Shown piece by piece: positions 23,359 through 38,139 of a stretch of DNA of 64,000 nt (positions are counted from its first letter, which is position 1; each line of letters begins with the position of its first letter). Both the position numbers and the translations under genes were made by a program. The notes beneath the pieces are model-generated. The model ran no database searches and was not told where the DNA came from. It saw nothing but the letters and a program-made list of their open reading frames with translations. The stretch covers positions 20,526,173 to 20,590,172 of the forward strand of contig CM067311.1 in the NCBI GenBank assembly GCA_034231615.1. Reading direction: 5' to 3'. Origin of the DNA: Meghimatium bilineatum (Eukaryota > Mollusca > Gastropoda > Stylommatophora > Philomycidae).

Positions 23359-26300
23359 TACGTTAGAACTCGGTGTATTCTGGTATACTACTCACAAATT
23401 GGGTGTACTGCAGCTTACTACACCAGAAATTGTAGTCTGAACACACGAATTTGGTGTATTCCAGCTTACTACGTTAGAACTCGGTGTATTCTGGCATATT
23501 ACTCAGAAATTCATTGTACTGAAGCTTACAACACTAGAATTGAGTGTATTCTGGCCTATTACACATGACATCATTGTTTTGCAGCTTGAAACGTAAGAAA
23601 ACTGGCGTACTGCACACAAATTAGGTCTCTTGCTGTTTGGTACGTCAAAACTCAGTGTTCTGTGGAATATTACTCACAAATTAGGTGTACTGCAGCTTAC
23701 TACACCAGAATTTGTAGTCTGGACACACGCATTTGGTGTATTCCAGCTTACTACGTTAGAACTCAGTGTTTTCTGACATATTACTCACAAATTCATTGTA
23801 CTGAAGCTTACAACACTAGAGTTGAGTGTATTCTGGCCTATTATACATGATTCTGTTGTATTGCAGCATAATTCGTCAGAATACTGGCGTATTACACACA
23901 AATTAGGTCTTGCTGTTTAGTATGTCAAAACTCAGTGTTCTGTGGAATATTACTCACAAATTGGGTGTACTGCAGCTTACTACACCAGAATTTGTAGTCT
24001 GGACACACGCATTTGGTGTATTCCAGCTTACTACGTTAGAAGTCGGTGTTTTCTGGCATATTACTCACAAATTAATTGTACTGAAGAATTGTACACTAGA
24101 ATTCTACACTAGAATTGATTGTATTCTGGCCTATTATATATGATTCTGTTGTATTGCAGCATAATACGTCAGAATACTGGCGTACTACACACAAATTAGG
24201 TCTTGCTGTTTGGTACGTCAAAACTCAGTGTTCTGTGGAATATTACTCACAAATTGGGTGTACTGCAGCTTACTACACCAGAATTTGTAGTCTGGACACA
24301 CGCATTTGGTGTATTCCAGCTTACTACGTTAGAACTCAGTGTTTTCTGACATATTACTCACAAATTCATTGTACTGAAGCTTACAACACTAGAATTGAGT
24401 GTATTCTGGCCTATTACACATGACATCATTGTTTTGCAGCTTGAAACGTAAGAAAACTGGCGTACTGCACACAAATTAGGTCTCTTGCTGTTTGGTACGT
24501 CAAAACTCAGTGTTCTGTGGAATATTACTCACAAATTAGGTGTACTGCAGCTTACTACACCAGAATTTATAGTCTGGACACACGCATTTGGTGTATTCCA
24601 GCTTACTACGTTAGAACTCGGAGTTTTCTGGCATATTACTCACAAATACATTGTAATGAAGCTTACTACACTAGAATTGAGTGTATTCTGGCCTATTACA
24701 CAGTCCTTGTTGTGCAGCTTAATACGTAAGAACTGGCGTATTGCATACAAATTAGGTCTCTTGCTGTTTAGTACGTCAAAACTCAGTGTTCTGTGGAATA
24801 TTACTCACAAATTGGGTGTACTGCAGCTTACTACACCAGAATTTGTAGTCTGGACACACGCATTTGGTGTATTCCAGCTTACTACGTTAGAAGTCGGTGT
24901 TTTCTGGCATATTACTCACAAATTAATTGTACTGAAGAATTGTACACTAGAATTCTACACTAGAATTGATTGTATTCTGGCCTATTATATATGATTCTGT
25001 TGTATTGCAGCATAATACGTCAGAATACTGGCGTACTACACACAAATTAGGTCTTGCTGTTTAGAATGTCAAAACTCAGTGTTTTCTGGCATATTACTCA
25101 CAAATTGGGTGTACTGCAGCTTACTACACCAGAATTTGTAGTCTGGACACACGCATTTGGTGTATTCCAGCTTACTACGTTAGAACTCGGTGTTTTCTGG
25201 CATATTACTGACAAATTCATTGTACTGAAGCTTACTACACTAGAATTGATTGTATTCTGGCCTATTACACATGACTTCGTTGTTTTGCAGATTGATACGT
25301 AAGAACACTGGCGTATTACACACAAATTAGGTCTTGCTGTTTAGTATGTCAAAAGTCAGTGTTTTCTGGCATATTACTCACAAATTGGGTGTACTGCAGC
25401 TTACTACACCAGAATTTGTAGTCTGGACACACGCATTTGGTGTATTCAAGCTTAATACGTTAGAACTCGGTGTTTTCTGGCATATTACTCACAAATTGGG
25501 TGTACTGCAGCTTACTACACCAGAATTTGTAGTCTGGACACACGCAATTGGTGTATTCCAGCTTACTACGTTATAACTCGGTGTTTTCTGGCATATTACT
25601 CACAAATTCATTGTACTGAAGCTTACAACACTAGAATTGAGTGTATTCTGGCATATTACACATGACTTCGTTGTTTTGCAGCTTAATACGTAAGAACACT
25701 GGCGAATTGCTCACAAATTAGGTCTCTTGCTGTTTAGTACGTCAAAACTCAGTGTTCTGTGGAATATTACTCACAAATTGGGTGTACTGCAGCTTACTAC
25801 ACCAGAATTTGTAGTCTGGACACACGCATTTGGTGTATTCAAGCTTACTACGTTAGAACTCGGTGTTTTCTGGCATATTACTCACAAATTGGGTGTACTG
25901 CAGCTTACTACACCAGAATTTGTAGTCTGGACACACGCATTTGGTGTATTCCAGCTTACTACGTTAGAACTCGGTGTTTTCTGGCATATTACTGACAAAT
26001 TCATTGTACTGAAGCTTACTACACTAGAATTGATTGTATTCTGGCCTATTACACATGATTTCGTTGTTTTGCAGATTGATACGTAAGAACACTGGCGTAT
26101 TACACACAAATTAGGTCTTGCTGTTTAGTATGTCAAAAGCCAGTGTTCTATGGCATATTACTCACAAATTGGGTGTACTGCAGCTTACTACACCAGAATT
26201 TGTAGTCTGGACACACGCATTTGGTGTATTCAAGCTTAATACTTTAGAACTCGTTGTTTTCTCGCATATTACTCACAAATTGGGTGTACTGCAGCTTACT

Positions 26301-29229
26301 ACACCAGAATTTGTAGTCTGGACACACGCATTTGGTGTATTCCAGCTTACTACGTTAGAACTCGGTGTTTTTTGGCATATTACTGACAAATTCATTGTAC
26401 TGAAGCTTACTACACTAGAATTGATTGTATTCTGGCCTATTATATATGATTCTGTTGTATTGCAGCATAATACGTCAGAATACTGGCGTACTACACACAA
26501 ATTAGGTCTTGCTGTTTAGTATGTCAAAACTCAGTGTTTTCTGGCATATTACTCACAAATTGGGTGTACTGCAGCTTACTACACCAGAATTTGTAGTCTG
26601 GACACACGCATTAGGTGTATTCAAGCTTAATACGTAAGAACACTGGCATATTGCACACAAATTAGGTCTCTTGCTGTTTAGTACGTCAAAACAGTGTTCT
26701 GTGGAATATTACAAATTGGGTGTACTGCAGCTTACTACACCAGAATTTGTAGTCTGGACACACACATTTGGTGTATTCCAGCTTACTACGTTAGAACTCG
26801 GTGTTTTCTGGCATATTACTCACAAATTGGGTGTACTGCAGCTTACTACACAGAATTTGTAGTCTGGACACACGCATTTGGTGTATTCCAGCTTACTACG
26901 TTAGAACTCGGTGTTTTCTGGCATATTACTCACAAATGCATTGTACTGAAGCTTACAACACTAGAATTGAGTGTATTCTGGCATATTACACATGACTTCG
27001 TTGTTTTGCAGCTTAATACGTAAGAACACTGGCATAGTGCACACAAATTAGGTCTCTTGCTGTTTAGTACGTCAAAACTCAGTGTTCTGTGGTATATTAC
27101 TCACAAATTTGGTGTACTGCAGCTTACTACAGCAGAATTTGTAGTCTGGACACACACATTTGGTGTATTCCAGCGTACTACGTTAGAAGTCGGTGTTTTC
27201 TGGCATATTACTCACAAATTCATTGTACTGAAGCTTACTACACTAGAATTGATTGTATTCTGGCCTATTATACATGATTCTGTTGTATTGCAGCATAATA
27301 CGTCAGAATACTGGCGTATTACACACAAATTAGGTCTCTTGCTGTTTGGTACGTCAAAACTCAGTGTTCTGTGGAATATTACTCACAAATTAGGTGTACT
27401 GCAGCTTACTACACCAGAAATTGTAGTCTGGACACACGCATTTGGTGTATTCCAGCTTACTACGAAAGAACACTGGCGTATTGCACACAAATTAGGTCTC
27501 TTGCTGTTTAGTACGTCAAAACAGTGTTCTGTGGAATATTACAAATTGGGTGTACTGCAGCTTACTACACCAGAATTTGTAGTCTGGACACACACATTTG
27601 GTGTATTCCAGCTTACTACGTTAGAACTCGGTGTTTTCTGGCATATTACTCACAAATTGGGTGTACTGCAGCTTACTACACTAGAAGTGATTGTATTCTG
27701 GCCTATTATACATGATTCTGTTGTATTGCAGCATAATACGTCAGAATGCTGGCGTATTACACACAAATTAGGTCTTGCTGTTTATTATGTCAAAACTCAG
27801 TGTTTTTTGGCATATTACTCACAAATTGGGTTTACTGCAGCTTACTACACCAGAATTTGTAGTCTGGACACACGCATTTGGTGTATTCCAGCTTACTACG
27901 TTAGAACTCGGTGTTTTCTGGCATATTACTCACAAATTGGGTGTACTGCAGCTTACTACACCAGAATTTGTAGTCTGGACACACGCATTTGGTGTATTCC
28001 AGCTTAATACGTTAGAACTCGGTGTATTCTGGTATACTACTCACAAATTGGGTGTACTGCAGCTTACTACACCAGAAATTGTAGTCTGAACACACGAATT
28101 TGGTGTATTCCAGCTTACTACGTTAGAACTCGGTGTATTCTGGCATATTACTCAGAAATTCATTGTACTGAAGCTTACAACACTAGAATTGAGTGTATTC
28201 TGGCCTATTACACATGACATCATTGTTTTGCAGCTTGAAACGTAAGAAAACTGGCGTACTGCACACAAATTAGGTCTCTTGCTGTTTGGTACGTCAAAAC
28301 TCAATGTTCTGTGGAATATTACTCACAAATTAGGTGTACTGCAGCTTACTACACCAGAATGTGTAGTCTGGACACACGCATTTGGTGTATTCCAGCTTAC
28401 TACGTTAGAACTCAGTGTTTTCTGACATATTACTCACAAATTCATTGTACTGAAGCTTACAACACTAGAGTTGAGTGTATTCTGGCCTATTATACATGAT
28501 TCTGTTGTATTGCAGCATAATTCGTCAGAATACTGGCGTATTACACACAAATTAGGTCTTGCTGTTTAGTATGTCAAAACTCAGTGTTTTCTGGCATATT
28601 ACTCACGAATTTGGTTTACTGCAGCTTACTACAGCAGAATTTGTAGTCTGGACACACGCATTTGGTGTATTCCAGCGTACTACGTTAGAAGTCGGTGTTT
28701 TCTGGCATATTACTCACAAATTCATTGTACTGAAGCTTACTACACTAGAATTGATTGTATTCTGGCCTATTATACATGATTCTGTTGTATTGCAGCATAA
28801 TACGTCAGAATACTGGCGTATTACACACAAATTAGGTCTCTTGCTGTTTGATACGTCAAAACTCAGTGTTCTGTGGAATATTACTCACAAATTAGGTGTA
28901 CTGCAGCTTACTACACCAGAATTTGTAGTCTGGACACACGCATTTGGTGTATTCCAGCTTAATACGTTAGAACTCGGTGTATTCTGGCATACTACTCACA
29001 AATTGGGTGTACTGCAGCTTACGACACCAGAAATTGTAGTCTGGACACACGCATTTGGTGTATTCCAGCTTACTACGAAAGAACACTGGCGTATTGCACA
29101 CAAATTAGGTCTCTTGCTGTTTAGTACGTCAAAACAGTGTTCTGTGGAATATTACAAATTGGGTGTACTGCAGCTTACTACACCAGAATTTGTAGTCTGG
29201 ACACACACATTTGGTGTATTCCAGCTTAC
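23359..29229 (+). repeat. 5871-bp higher-order repeat, copy 2 of 3
   Basis: Same nineteen-cassette order, with every anchor displaced by exactly 5871 from copy 1 (23624, 23906, 24199, 24479 and so on to 29108). Rare variants that mark the copy, tctcgcatatt at about 26261 and cttacgacacc at about 29019, are conserved. I saw no difference from copy 3 by eye. The junction with copy 1 lies inside a c unit, so the exchange that made the tandem was in register with the 30-bp unit. Confidence 0.95.
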
Positions 29230-32200
29230 TACGTTAGAACTCGGTGTATTCTGGTATACTACTCACAAATTGGGTGTACTGCAGCTTACTACACCAGAAA
29301 TTGTAGTCTGAACACACGAATTTGGTGTATTCCAGCTTACTACGTTAGAACTCGGTGTATTCTGGCATATTACTCAGAAATTCATTGTACTGAAGCTTAC
29401 AACACTAGAATTGAGTGTATTCTGGCCTATTACACATGACATCATTGTTTTGCAGCTTGAAACGTAAGAAAACTGGCGTACTGCACACAAATTAGGTCTC
29501 TTGCTGTTTGGTACGTCAAAACTCAGTGTTCTGTGGAATATTACTCACAAATTAGGTGTACTGCAGCTTACTACACCAGAATTTGTAGTCTGGACACACG
29601 CATTTGGTGTATTCCAGCTTACTACGTTAGAACTCAGTGTTTTCTGACATATTACTCACAAATTCATTGTACTGAAGCTTACAACACTAGAGTTGAGTGT
29701 ATTCTGGCCTATTATACATGATTCTGTTGTATTGCAGCATAATTCGTCAGAATACTGGCGTATTACACACAAATTAGGTCTTGCTGTTTAGTATGTCAAA
29801 ACTCAGTGTTCTGTGGAATATTACTCACAAATTGGGTGTACTGCAGCTTACTACACCAGAATTTGTAGTCTGGACACACGCATTTGGTGTATTCCAGCTT
29901 ACTACGTTAGAAGTCGGTGTTTTCTGGCATATTACTCACAAATTAATTGTACTGAAGAATTGTACACTAGAATTCTACACTAGAATTGATTGTATTCTGG
30001 CCTATTATATATGATTCTGTTGTATTGCAGCATAATACGTCAGAATACTGGCGTACTACACACAAATTAGGTCTTGCTGTTTGGTACGTCAAAACTCAGT
30101 GTTCTGTGGAATATTACTCACAAATTGGGTGTACTGCAGCTTACTACACCAGAATTTGTAGTCTGGACACACGCATTTGGTGTATTCCAGCTTACTACGT
30201 TAGAACTCAGTGTTTTCTGACATATTACTCACAAATTCATTGTACTGAAGCTTACAACACTAGAATTGAGTGTATTCTGGCCTATTACACATGACATCAT
30301 TGTTTTGCAGCTTGAAACGTAAGAAAACTGGCGTACTGCACACAAATTAGGTCTCTTGCTGTTTGGTACGTCAAAACTCAGTGTTCTGTGGAATATTACT
30401 CACAAATTAGGTGTACTGCAGCTTACTACACCAGAATTTATAGTCTGGACACACGCATTTGGTGTATTCCAGCTTACTACGTTAGAACTCGGAGTTTTCT
30501 GGCATATTACTCACAAATACATTGTAATGAAGCTTACTACACTAGAATTGAGTGTATTCTGGCCTATTACACAGTCCTTGTTGTGCAGCTTAATACGTAA
30601 GAACTGGCGTATTGCATACAAATTAGGTCTCTTGCTGTTTAGTACGTCAAAACTCAGTGTTCTGTGGAATATTACTCACAAATTGGGTGTACTGCAGCTT
30701 ACTACACCAGAATTTGTAGTCTGGACACACGCATTTGGTGTATTCCAGCTTACTACGTTAGAAGTCGGTGTTTTCTGGCATATTACTCACAAATTAATTG
30801 TACTGAAGAATTGTACACTAGAATTCTACACTAGAATTGATTGTATTCTGGCCTATTATATATGATTCTGTTGTATTGCAGCATAATACGTCAGAATACT
30901 GGCGTACTACACACAAATTAGGTCTTGCTGTTTAGAATGTCAAAACTCAGTGTTTTCTGGCATATTACTCACAAATTGGGTGTACTGCAGCTTACTACAC
31001 CAGAATTTGTAGTCTGGACACACGCATTTGGTGTATTCCAGCTTACTACGTTAGAACTCGGTGTTTTCTGGCATATTACTGACAAATTCATTGTACTGAA
31101 GCTTACTACACTAGAATTGATTGTATTCTGGCCTATTACACATGACTTCGTTGTTTTGCAGATTGATACGTAAGAACACTGGCGTATTACACACAAATTA
31201 GGTCTTGCTGTTTAGTATGTCAAAAGTCAGTGTTTTCTGGCATATTACTCACAAATTGGGTGTACTGCAGCTTACTACACCAGAATTTGTAGTCTGGACA
31301 CACGCATTTGGTGTATTCAAGCTTAATACGTTAGAACTCGGTGTTTTCTGGCATATTACTCACAAATTGGGTGTACTGCAGCTTACTACACCAGAATTTG
31401 TAGTCTGGACACACGCAATTGGTGTATTCCAGCTTACTACGTTATAACTCGGTGTTTTCTGGCATATTACTCACAAATTCATTGTACTGAAGCTTACAAC
31501 ACTAGAATTGAGTGTATTCTGGCATATTACACATGACTTCGTTGTTTTGCAGCTTAATACGTAAGAACACTGGCGAATTGCTCACAAATTAGGTCTCTTG
31601 CTGTTTAGTACGTCAAAACTCAGTGTTCTGTGGAATATTACTCACAAATTGGGTGTACTGCAGCTTACTACACCAGAATTTGTAGTCTGGACACACGCAT
31701 TTGGTGTATTCAAGCTTACTACGTTAGAACTCGGTGTTTTCTGGCATATTACTCACAAATTGGGTGTACTGCAGCTTACTACACCAGAATTTGTAGTCTG
31801 GACACACGCATTTGGTGTATTCCAGCTTACTACGTTAGAACTCGGTGTTTTCTGGCATATTACTGACAAATTCATTGTACTGAAGCTTACTACACTAGAA
31901 TTGATTGTATTCTGGCCTATTACACATGATTTCGTTGTTTTGCAGATTGATACGTAAGAACACTGGCGTATTACACACAAATTAGGTCTTGCTGTTTAGT
32001 ATGTCAAAAGCCAGTGTTCTATGGCATATTACTCACAAATTGGGTGTACTGCAGCTTACTACACCAGAATTTGTAGTCTGGACACACGCATTTGGTGTAT
32101 TCAAGCTTAATACTTTAGAACTCGTTGTTTTCTCGCATATTACTCACAAATTGGGTGTACTGCAGCTTACTACACCAGAATTTGTAGTCTGGACACACGC

Positions 32201-35100
32201 ATTTGGTGTATTCCAGCTTACTACGTTAGAACTCGGTGTTTTTTGGCATATTACTGACAAATTCATTGTACTGAAGCTTACTACACTAGAATTGATTGTA
32301 TTCTGGCCTATTATATATGATTCTGTTGTATTGCAGCATAATACGTCAGAATACTGGCGTACTACACACAAATTAGGTCTTGCTGTTTAGTATGTCAAAA
32401 CTCAGTGTTTTCTGGCATATTACTCACAAATTGGGTGTACTGCAGCTTACTACACCAGAATTTGTAGTCTGGACACACGCATTAGGTGTATTCAAGCTTA
32501 ATACGTAAGAACACTGGCATATTGCACACAAATTAGGTCTCTTGCTGTTTAGTACGTCAAAACAGTGTTCTGTGGAATATTACAAATTGGGTGTACTGCA
32601 GCTTACTACACCAGAATTTGTAGTCTGGACACACACATTTGGTGTATTCCAGCTTACTACGTTAGAACTCGGTGTTTTCTGGCATATTACTCACAAATTG
32701 GGTGTACTGCAGCTTACTACACAGAATTTGTAGTCTGGACACACGCATTTGGTGTATTCCAGCTTACTACGTTAGAACTCGGTGTTTTCTGGCATATTAC
32801 TCACAAATGCATTGTACTGAAGCTTACAACACTAGAATTGAGTGTATTCTGGCATATTACACATGACTTCGTTGTTTTGCAGCTTAATACGTAAGAACAC
32901 TGGCATAGTGCACACAAATTAGGTCTCTTGCTGTTTAGTACGTCAAAACTCAGTGTTCTGTGGTATATTACTCACAAATTTGGTGTACTGCAGCTTACTA
33001 CAGCAGAATTTGTAGTCTGGACACACACATTTGGTGTATTCCAGCGTACTACGTTAGAAGTCGGTGTTTTCTGGCATATTACTCACAAATTCATTGTACT
33101 GAAGCTTACTACACTAGAATTGATTGTATTCTGGCCTATTATACATGATTCTGTTGTATTGCAGCATAATACGTCAGAATACTGGCGTATTACACACAAA
33201 TTAGGTCTCTTGCTGTTTGGTACGTCAAAACTCAGTGTTCTGTGGAATATTACTCACAAATTAGGTGTACTGCAGCTTACTACACCAGAAATTGTAGTCT
33301 GGACACACGCATTTGGTGTATTCCAGCTTACTACGAAAGAACACTGGCGTATTGCACACAAATTAGGTCTCTTGCTGTTTAGTACGTCAAAACAGTGTTC
33401 TGTGGAATATTACAAATTGGGTGTACTGCAGCTTACTACACCAGAATTTGTAGTCTGGACACACACATTTGGTGTATTCCAGCTTACTACGTTAGAACTC
33501 GGTGTTTTCTGGCATATTACTCACAAATTGGGTGTACTGCAGCTTACTACACTAGAAGTGATTGTATTCTGGCCTATTATACATGATTCTGTTGTATTGC
33601 AGCATAATACGTCAGAATGCTGGCGTATTACACACAAATTAGGTCTTGCTGTTTATTATGTCAAAACTCAGTGTTTTTTGGCATATTACTCACAAATTGG
33701 GTTTACTGCAGCTTACTACACCAGAATTTGTAGTCTGGACACACGCATTTGGTGTATTCCAGCTTACTACGTTAGAACTCGGTGTTTTCTGGCATATTAC
33801 TCACAAATTGGGTGTACTGCAGCTTACTACACCAGAATTTGTAGTCTGGACACACGCATTTGGTGTATTCCAGCTTAATACGTTAGAACTCGGTGTATTC
33901 TGGTATACTACTCACAAATTGGGTGTACTGCAGCTTACTACACCAGAAATTGTAGTCTGAACACACGAATTTGGTGTATTCCAGCTTACTACGTTAGAAC
34001 TCGGTGTATTCTGGCATATTACTCAGAAATTCATTGTACTGAAGCTTACAACACTAGAATTGAGTGTATTCTGGCCTATTACACATGACATCATTGTTTT
34101 GCAGCTTGAAACGTAAGAAAACTGGCGTACTGCACACAAATTAGGTCTCTTGCTGTTTGGTACGTCAAAACTCAATGTTCTGTGGAATATTACTCACAAA
34201 TTAGGTGTACTGCAGCTTACTACACCAGAATGTGTAGTCTGGACACACGCATTTGGTGTATTCCAGCTTACTACGTTAGAACTCAGTGTTTTCTGACATA
34301 TTACTCACAAATTCATTGTACTGAAGCTTACAACACTAGAGTTGAGTGTATTCTGGCCTATTATACATGATTCTGTTGTATTGCAGCATAATTCGTCAGA
34401 ATACTGGCGTATTACACACAAATTAGGTCTTGCTGTTTAGTATGTCAAAACTCAGTGTTTTCTGGCATATTACTCACGAATTTGGTTTACTGCAGCTTAC
34501 TACAGCAGAATTTGTAGTCTGGACACACGCATTTGGTGTATTCCAGCGTACTACGTTAGAAGTCGGTGTTTTCTGGCATATTACTCACAAATTCATTGTA
34601 CTGAAGCTTACTACACTAGAATTGATTGTATTCTGGCCTATTATACATGATTCTGTTGTATTGCAGCATAATACGTCAGAATACTGGCGTATTACACACA
34701 AATTAGGTCTCTTGCTGTTTGATACGTCAAAACTCAGTGTTCTGTGGAATATTACTCACAAATTAGGTGTACTGCAGCTTACTACACCAGAATTTGTAGT
34801 CTGGACACACGCATTTGGTGTATTCCAGCTTAATACGTTAGAACTCGGTGTATTCTGGCATACTACTCACAAATTGGGTGTACTGCAGCTTACGACACCA
34901 GAAATTGTAGTCTGGACACACGCATTTGGTGTATTCCAGCTTACTACGAAAGAACACTGGCGTATTGCACACAAATTAGGTCTCTTGCTGTTTAGTACGT
35001 CAAAACAGTGTTCTGTGGAATATTACAAATTGGGTGTACTGCAGCTTACTACACCAGAATTTGTAGTCTGGACACACACATTTGGTGTATTCCAGCTTAC
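29230..35100 (+). repeat. 5871-bp higher-order repeat, copy 3 of 3
   Basis: Anchors run from 29495 to 34979 with the same spacing. The copy ends where ctcggtgtattctgg of the repeat register is replaced by ctcggtgttttctgg (about 35108-35122); from there the array continues as a 276-bp then a 502-bp cassette instead of the 387-bp cassette of copies 1 and 2. Its last cassettes overlap the start of the 1609-bp duplication, so part of this copy was later duplicated again. Confidence 0.94.
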
Positions 35101-36530
35101 TACGTTAGAACTCGGTGTTTTCTGGCATATTACTCACAAATTGGGTGTACTGCAGCTTACTACACTAGAAGTGATTGTATTCTGGCCTATTATACATGAT
35201 TCTGTTGTATTGCAGCATAATACGTCAGAATGCTGGCGTATTACACACAAATTAGGTCTTGCTGTTTATTATGTCAAAACTCAGTGTTTTTTGGCATATT
35301 ACTCACAAATTGGGTTTACTGCAGCTTACTACACCAGAATTTGTAGTCTGGACACACGCATTTGGTGTATTCCAGCTTACTACGTTAGAACTCGGTGTTT
35401 TCTGGCATATTACTCACAAATTGGGTGTACTGCAGCTTACTACACCAGAATTTGTAGTCTGGACACACGCATTTGGTGTATTCCAGCTTAATACGTTAGA
35501 ACTCGGTGTATTCTGGTATACTACTCACAAATTGGGTGTACTGCAGCTTACTACACCAGAAATTGTAGTCTGAACACACGAATTTGGTGTATTCCAGCTT
35601 ACTACGTTAGAACTCGGTGTATTCTGGCATATTACTCAGAAATTCATTGTACTGAAGCTTACTACACTAGAATTGATTGTATTCTGGCCTATTACACATG
35701 ACTTCGTTGTTTTGCAGATTGATACGTAAGAACACTGGCGTATTACACACAAATTAGGTCTTGCTGTTTAGTATGTCAAAAGTCAGTGTTTTCTGGCATA
35801 TTACTCACAAATTGGGTGTACTTCAGCTTGCTACACCAGAATTTGTAGTCTGGACACACGAATTTGGTGTATTCAAGCTTAATACGTTAGAACTCGGTGT
35901 TTTCTGGCATATTACTCACAAATTGGGTGTACTGCAGCTTACTACACCAGAATTTGTAGTCTGGACACACGCAATTGGTGTATTCCAGCTTACTACGTTA
36001 GAACTCGGTGTTTTCTGGCATATTACTCACAAATTCATTGTACTGAAGCTTACAACACTAGAATTGAGTGTATTCTGGCATATTACACATGACTTCGTTG
36101 TTTTGCAGCTTAATACGTAAGAACACTGGCGAATTGCTCACAAATTAGGTCTCTTGCTGTTTAGTACGTCAAAACTCAGTGTTCTGTGGAATATTACTCA
36201 CAAATTGGGTGTACTGCAGCTTACTACACCAGAATTTGTAGTCTGGACACACGCATTTGGTGTATTCAAGCTTACTACGTTAGAACTCGGTGTTTTCTGG
36301 CATATTACTCACAAATTGGGTGTACTGCAGCTTACTACACTAGAATTGATTGTATTCTGGCCTATTACACATGACTTCGTTGTTTTGCAGATTGATACGT
36401 AAGAACACTGGCGTATTACACACAAATTAGGTCTTGCTGTTTAGTATGTCAAAAGTCAGTGTTCTATGGCATATTACTCACAAATTGGGTGTACTGCAGC
36501 TTACTACACCAGAATTTGTAGTCTGGACAC
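34922..36530 (+). repeat. 1609-bp higher-order repeat, copy 1 of 2
   Basis: From the anchor at 34979 the cassettes are 276, 502, 391, 282 and 158 bp, total 1609. The edge is within unit b: the copy begins at gcatttggtg, preceded by ggacacac here but by the 2-bp-shorter ggacac before copy 2. Differences from copy 2 seen by eye: gtacttcag at about 35828 (copy 2 gtactgcag, so a PstI site is lost here), acacgaatttgg at about 35866 (copy 2 acacgcatttgg), and ttagaactcgg at about 35888 (copy 2 ttagaattcgg). Confidence 0.92.
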
Positions 36531-38139
36531 GCATTTGGTGTATTCCAGCTTACTACGAAAGAACACTGGCGTATTGCACACAAATTAGGTCTCTTGCTGT
36601 TTAGTACGTCAAAACAGTGTTCTGTGGAATATTACAAATTGGGTGTACTGCAGCTTACTACACCAGAATTTGTAGTCTGGACACACACATTTGGTGTATT
36701 CCAGCTTACTACGTTAGAACTCGGTGTTTTCTGGCATATTACTCACAAATTGGGTGTACTGCAGCTTACTACACTAGAAGTGATTGTATTCTGGCCTATT
36801 ATACATGATTCTGTTGTATTGCAGCATAATACGTCAGAATGCTGGCGTATTACACACAAATTAGGTCTTGCTGTTTATTATGTCAAAACTCAGTGTTTTT
36901 TGGCATATTACTCACAAATTGGGTTTACTGCAGCTTACTACACCAGAATTTGTAGTCTGGACACACGCATTTGGTGTATTCCAGCTTACTACGTTAGAAC
37001 TCGGTGTTTTCTGGCATATTACTCACAAATTGGGTGTACTGCAGCTTACTACACCAGAATTTGTAGTCTGGACACACGCATTTGGTGTATTCCAGCTTAA
37101 TACGTTAGAACTCGGTGTATTCTGGTATACTACTCACAAATTGGGTGTACTGCAGCTTACTACACCAGAAATTGTAGTCTGAACACACGAATTTGGTGTA
37201 TTCCAGCTTACTACGTTAGAACTCGGTGTATTCTGGCATATTACTCAGAAATTCATTGTACTGAAGCTTACTACACTAGAATTGATTGTATTCTGGCCTA
37301 TTACACATGACTTCGTTGTTTTGCAGATTGATACGTAAGAACACTGGCGTATTACACACAAATTAGGTCTTGCTGTTTAGTATGTCAAAAGTCAGTGTTT
37401 TCTGGCATATTACTCACAAATTGGGTGTACTGCAGCTTGCTACACCAGAATTTGTAGTCTGGACACACGCATTTGGTGTATTCAAGCTTAATACGTTAGA
37501 ATTCGGTGTTTTCTGGCATATTACTCACAAATTGGGTGTACTGCAGCTTACTACACCAGAATTTGTAGTCTGGACACACGCAATTGGTGTATTCCAGCTT
37601 ACTACGTTAGAACTCGGTGTTTTCTGGCATATTACTCACAAATTCATTGTACTGAAGCTTACAACACTAGAATTGAGTGTATTCTGGCATATTACACATG
37701 ACTTCGTTGTTTTGCAGCTTAATACGTAAGAACACTGGCGAATTGCTCACAAATTAGGTCTCTTGCTGTTTAGTACGTCAAAACTCAGTGTTCTGTGGAA
37801 TATTACTCACAAATTGGGTGTACTGCAGCTTACTACACCAGAATTTGTAGTCTGGACACACGCATTTGGTGTATTCAAGCTTACTACGTTAGAACTCGGT
37901 GTTTTCTGGCATATTACTCACAAATTGGGTGTACTGCAGCTTACTACACTAGAATTGATTGTATTCTGGCCTATTACACATGACTTCGTTGTTTTGCAGA
38001 TTGATACGTAAGAACACTGGCGTATTACACACAAATTAGGTCTTGCTGTTTAGTATGTCAAAAGTCAGTGTTCTATGGCATATTACTCACAAATTGGGTG
38101 TACTGCAGCTTACTACACCAGAATTTGTAGTCTGGACAC
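36531..38139 (+). repeat. 1609-bp higher-order repeat, copy 2 of 2
   Basis: Anchors at 36588, 36864, 37366, 37757 and 38039 repeat the preceding block at +1609. The copy ends at the next ggacacgcattt, after which gtattcaag replaces gtattccag. The private ttagaattcgg change creates an EcoRI site (37499-37504), which is also found at 39460 because this stretch was duplicated again with a 1961-bp period. The order of events is therefore 1609-bp duplication, then the mutation, then the 1961-bp duplication. Confidence 0.92.

Noticed and set aside
17488-35100. Outright assembly artefact as the explanation for the 5871-bp triplication
   Set aside because: At least one substitution distinguishes the copies and the flanks differ, so a pure duplication error is not required. 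It cannot be excluded without reads, so it is kept as a check.
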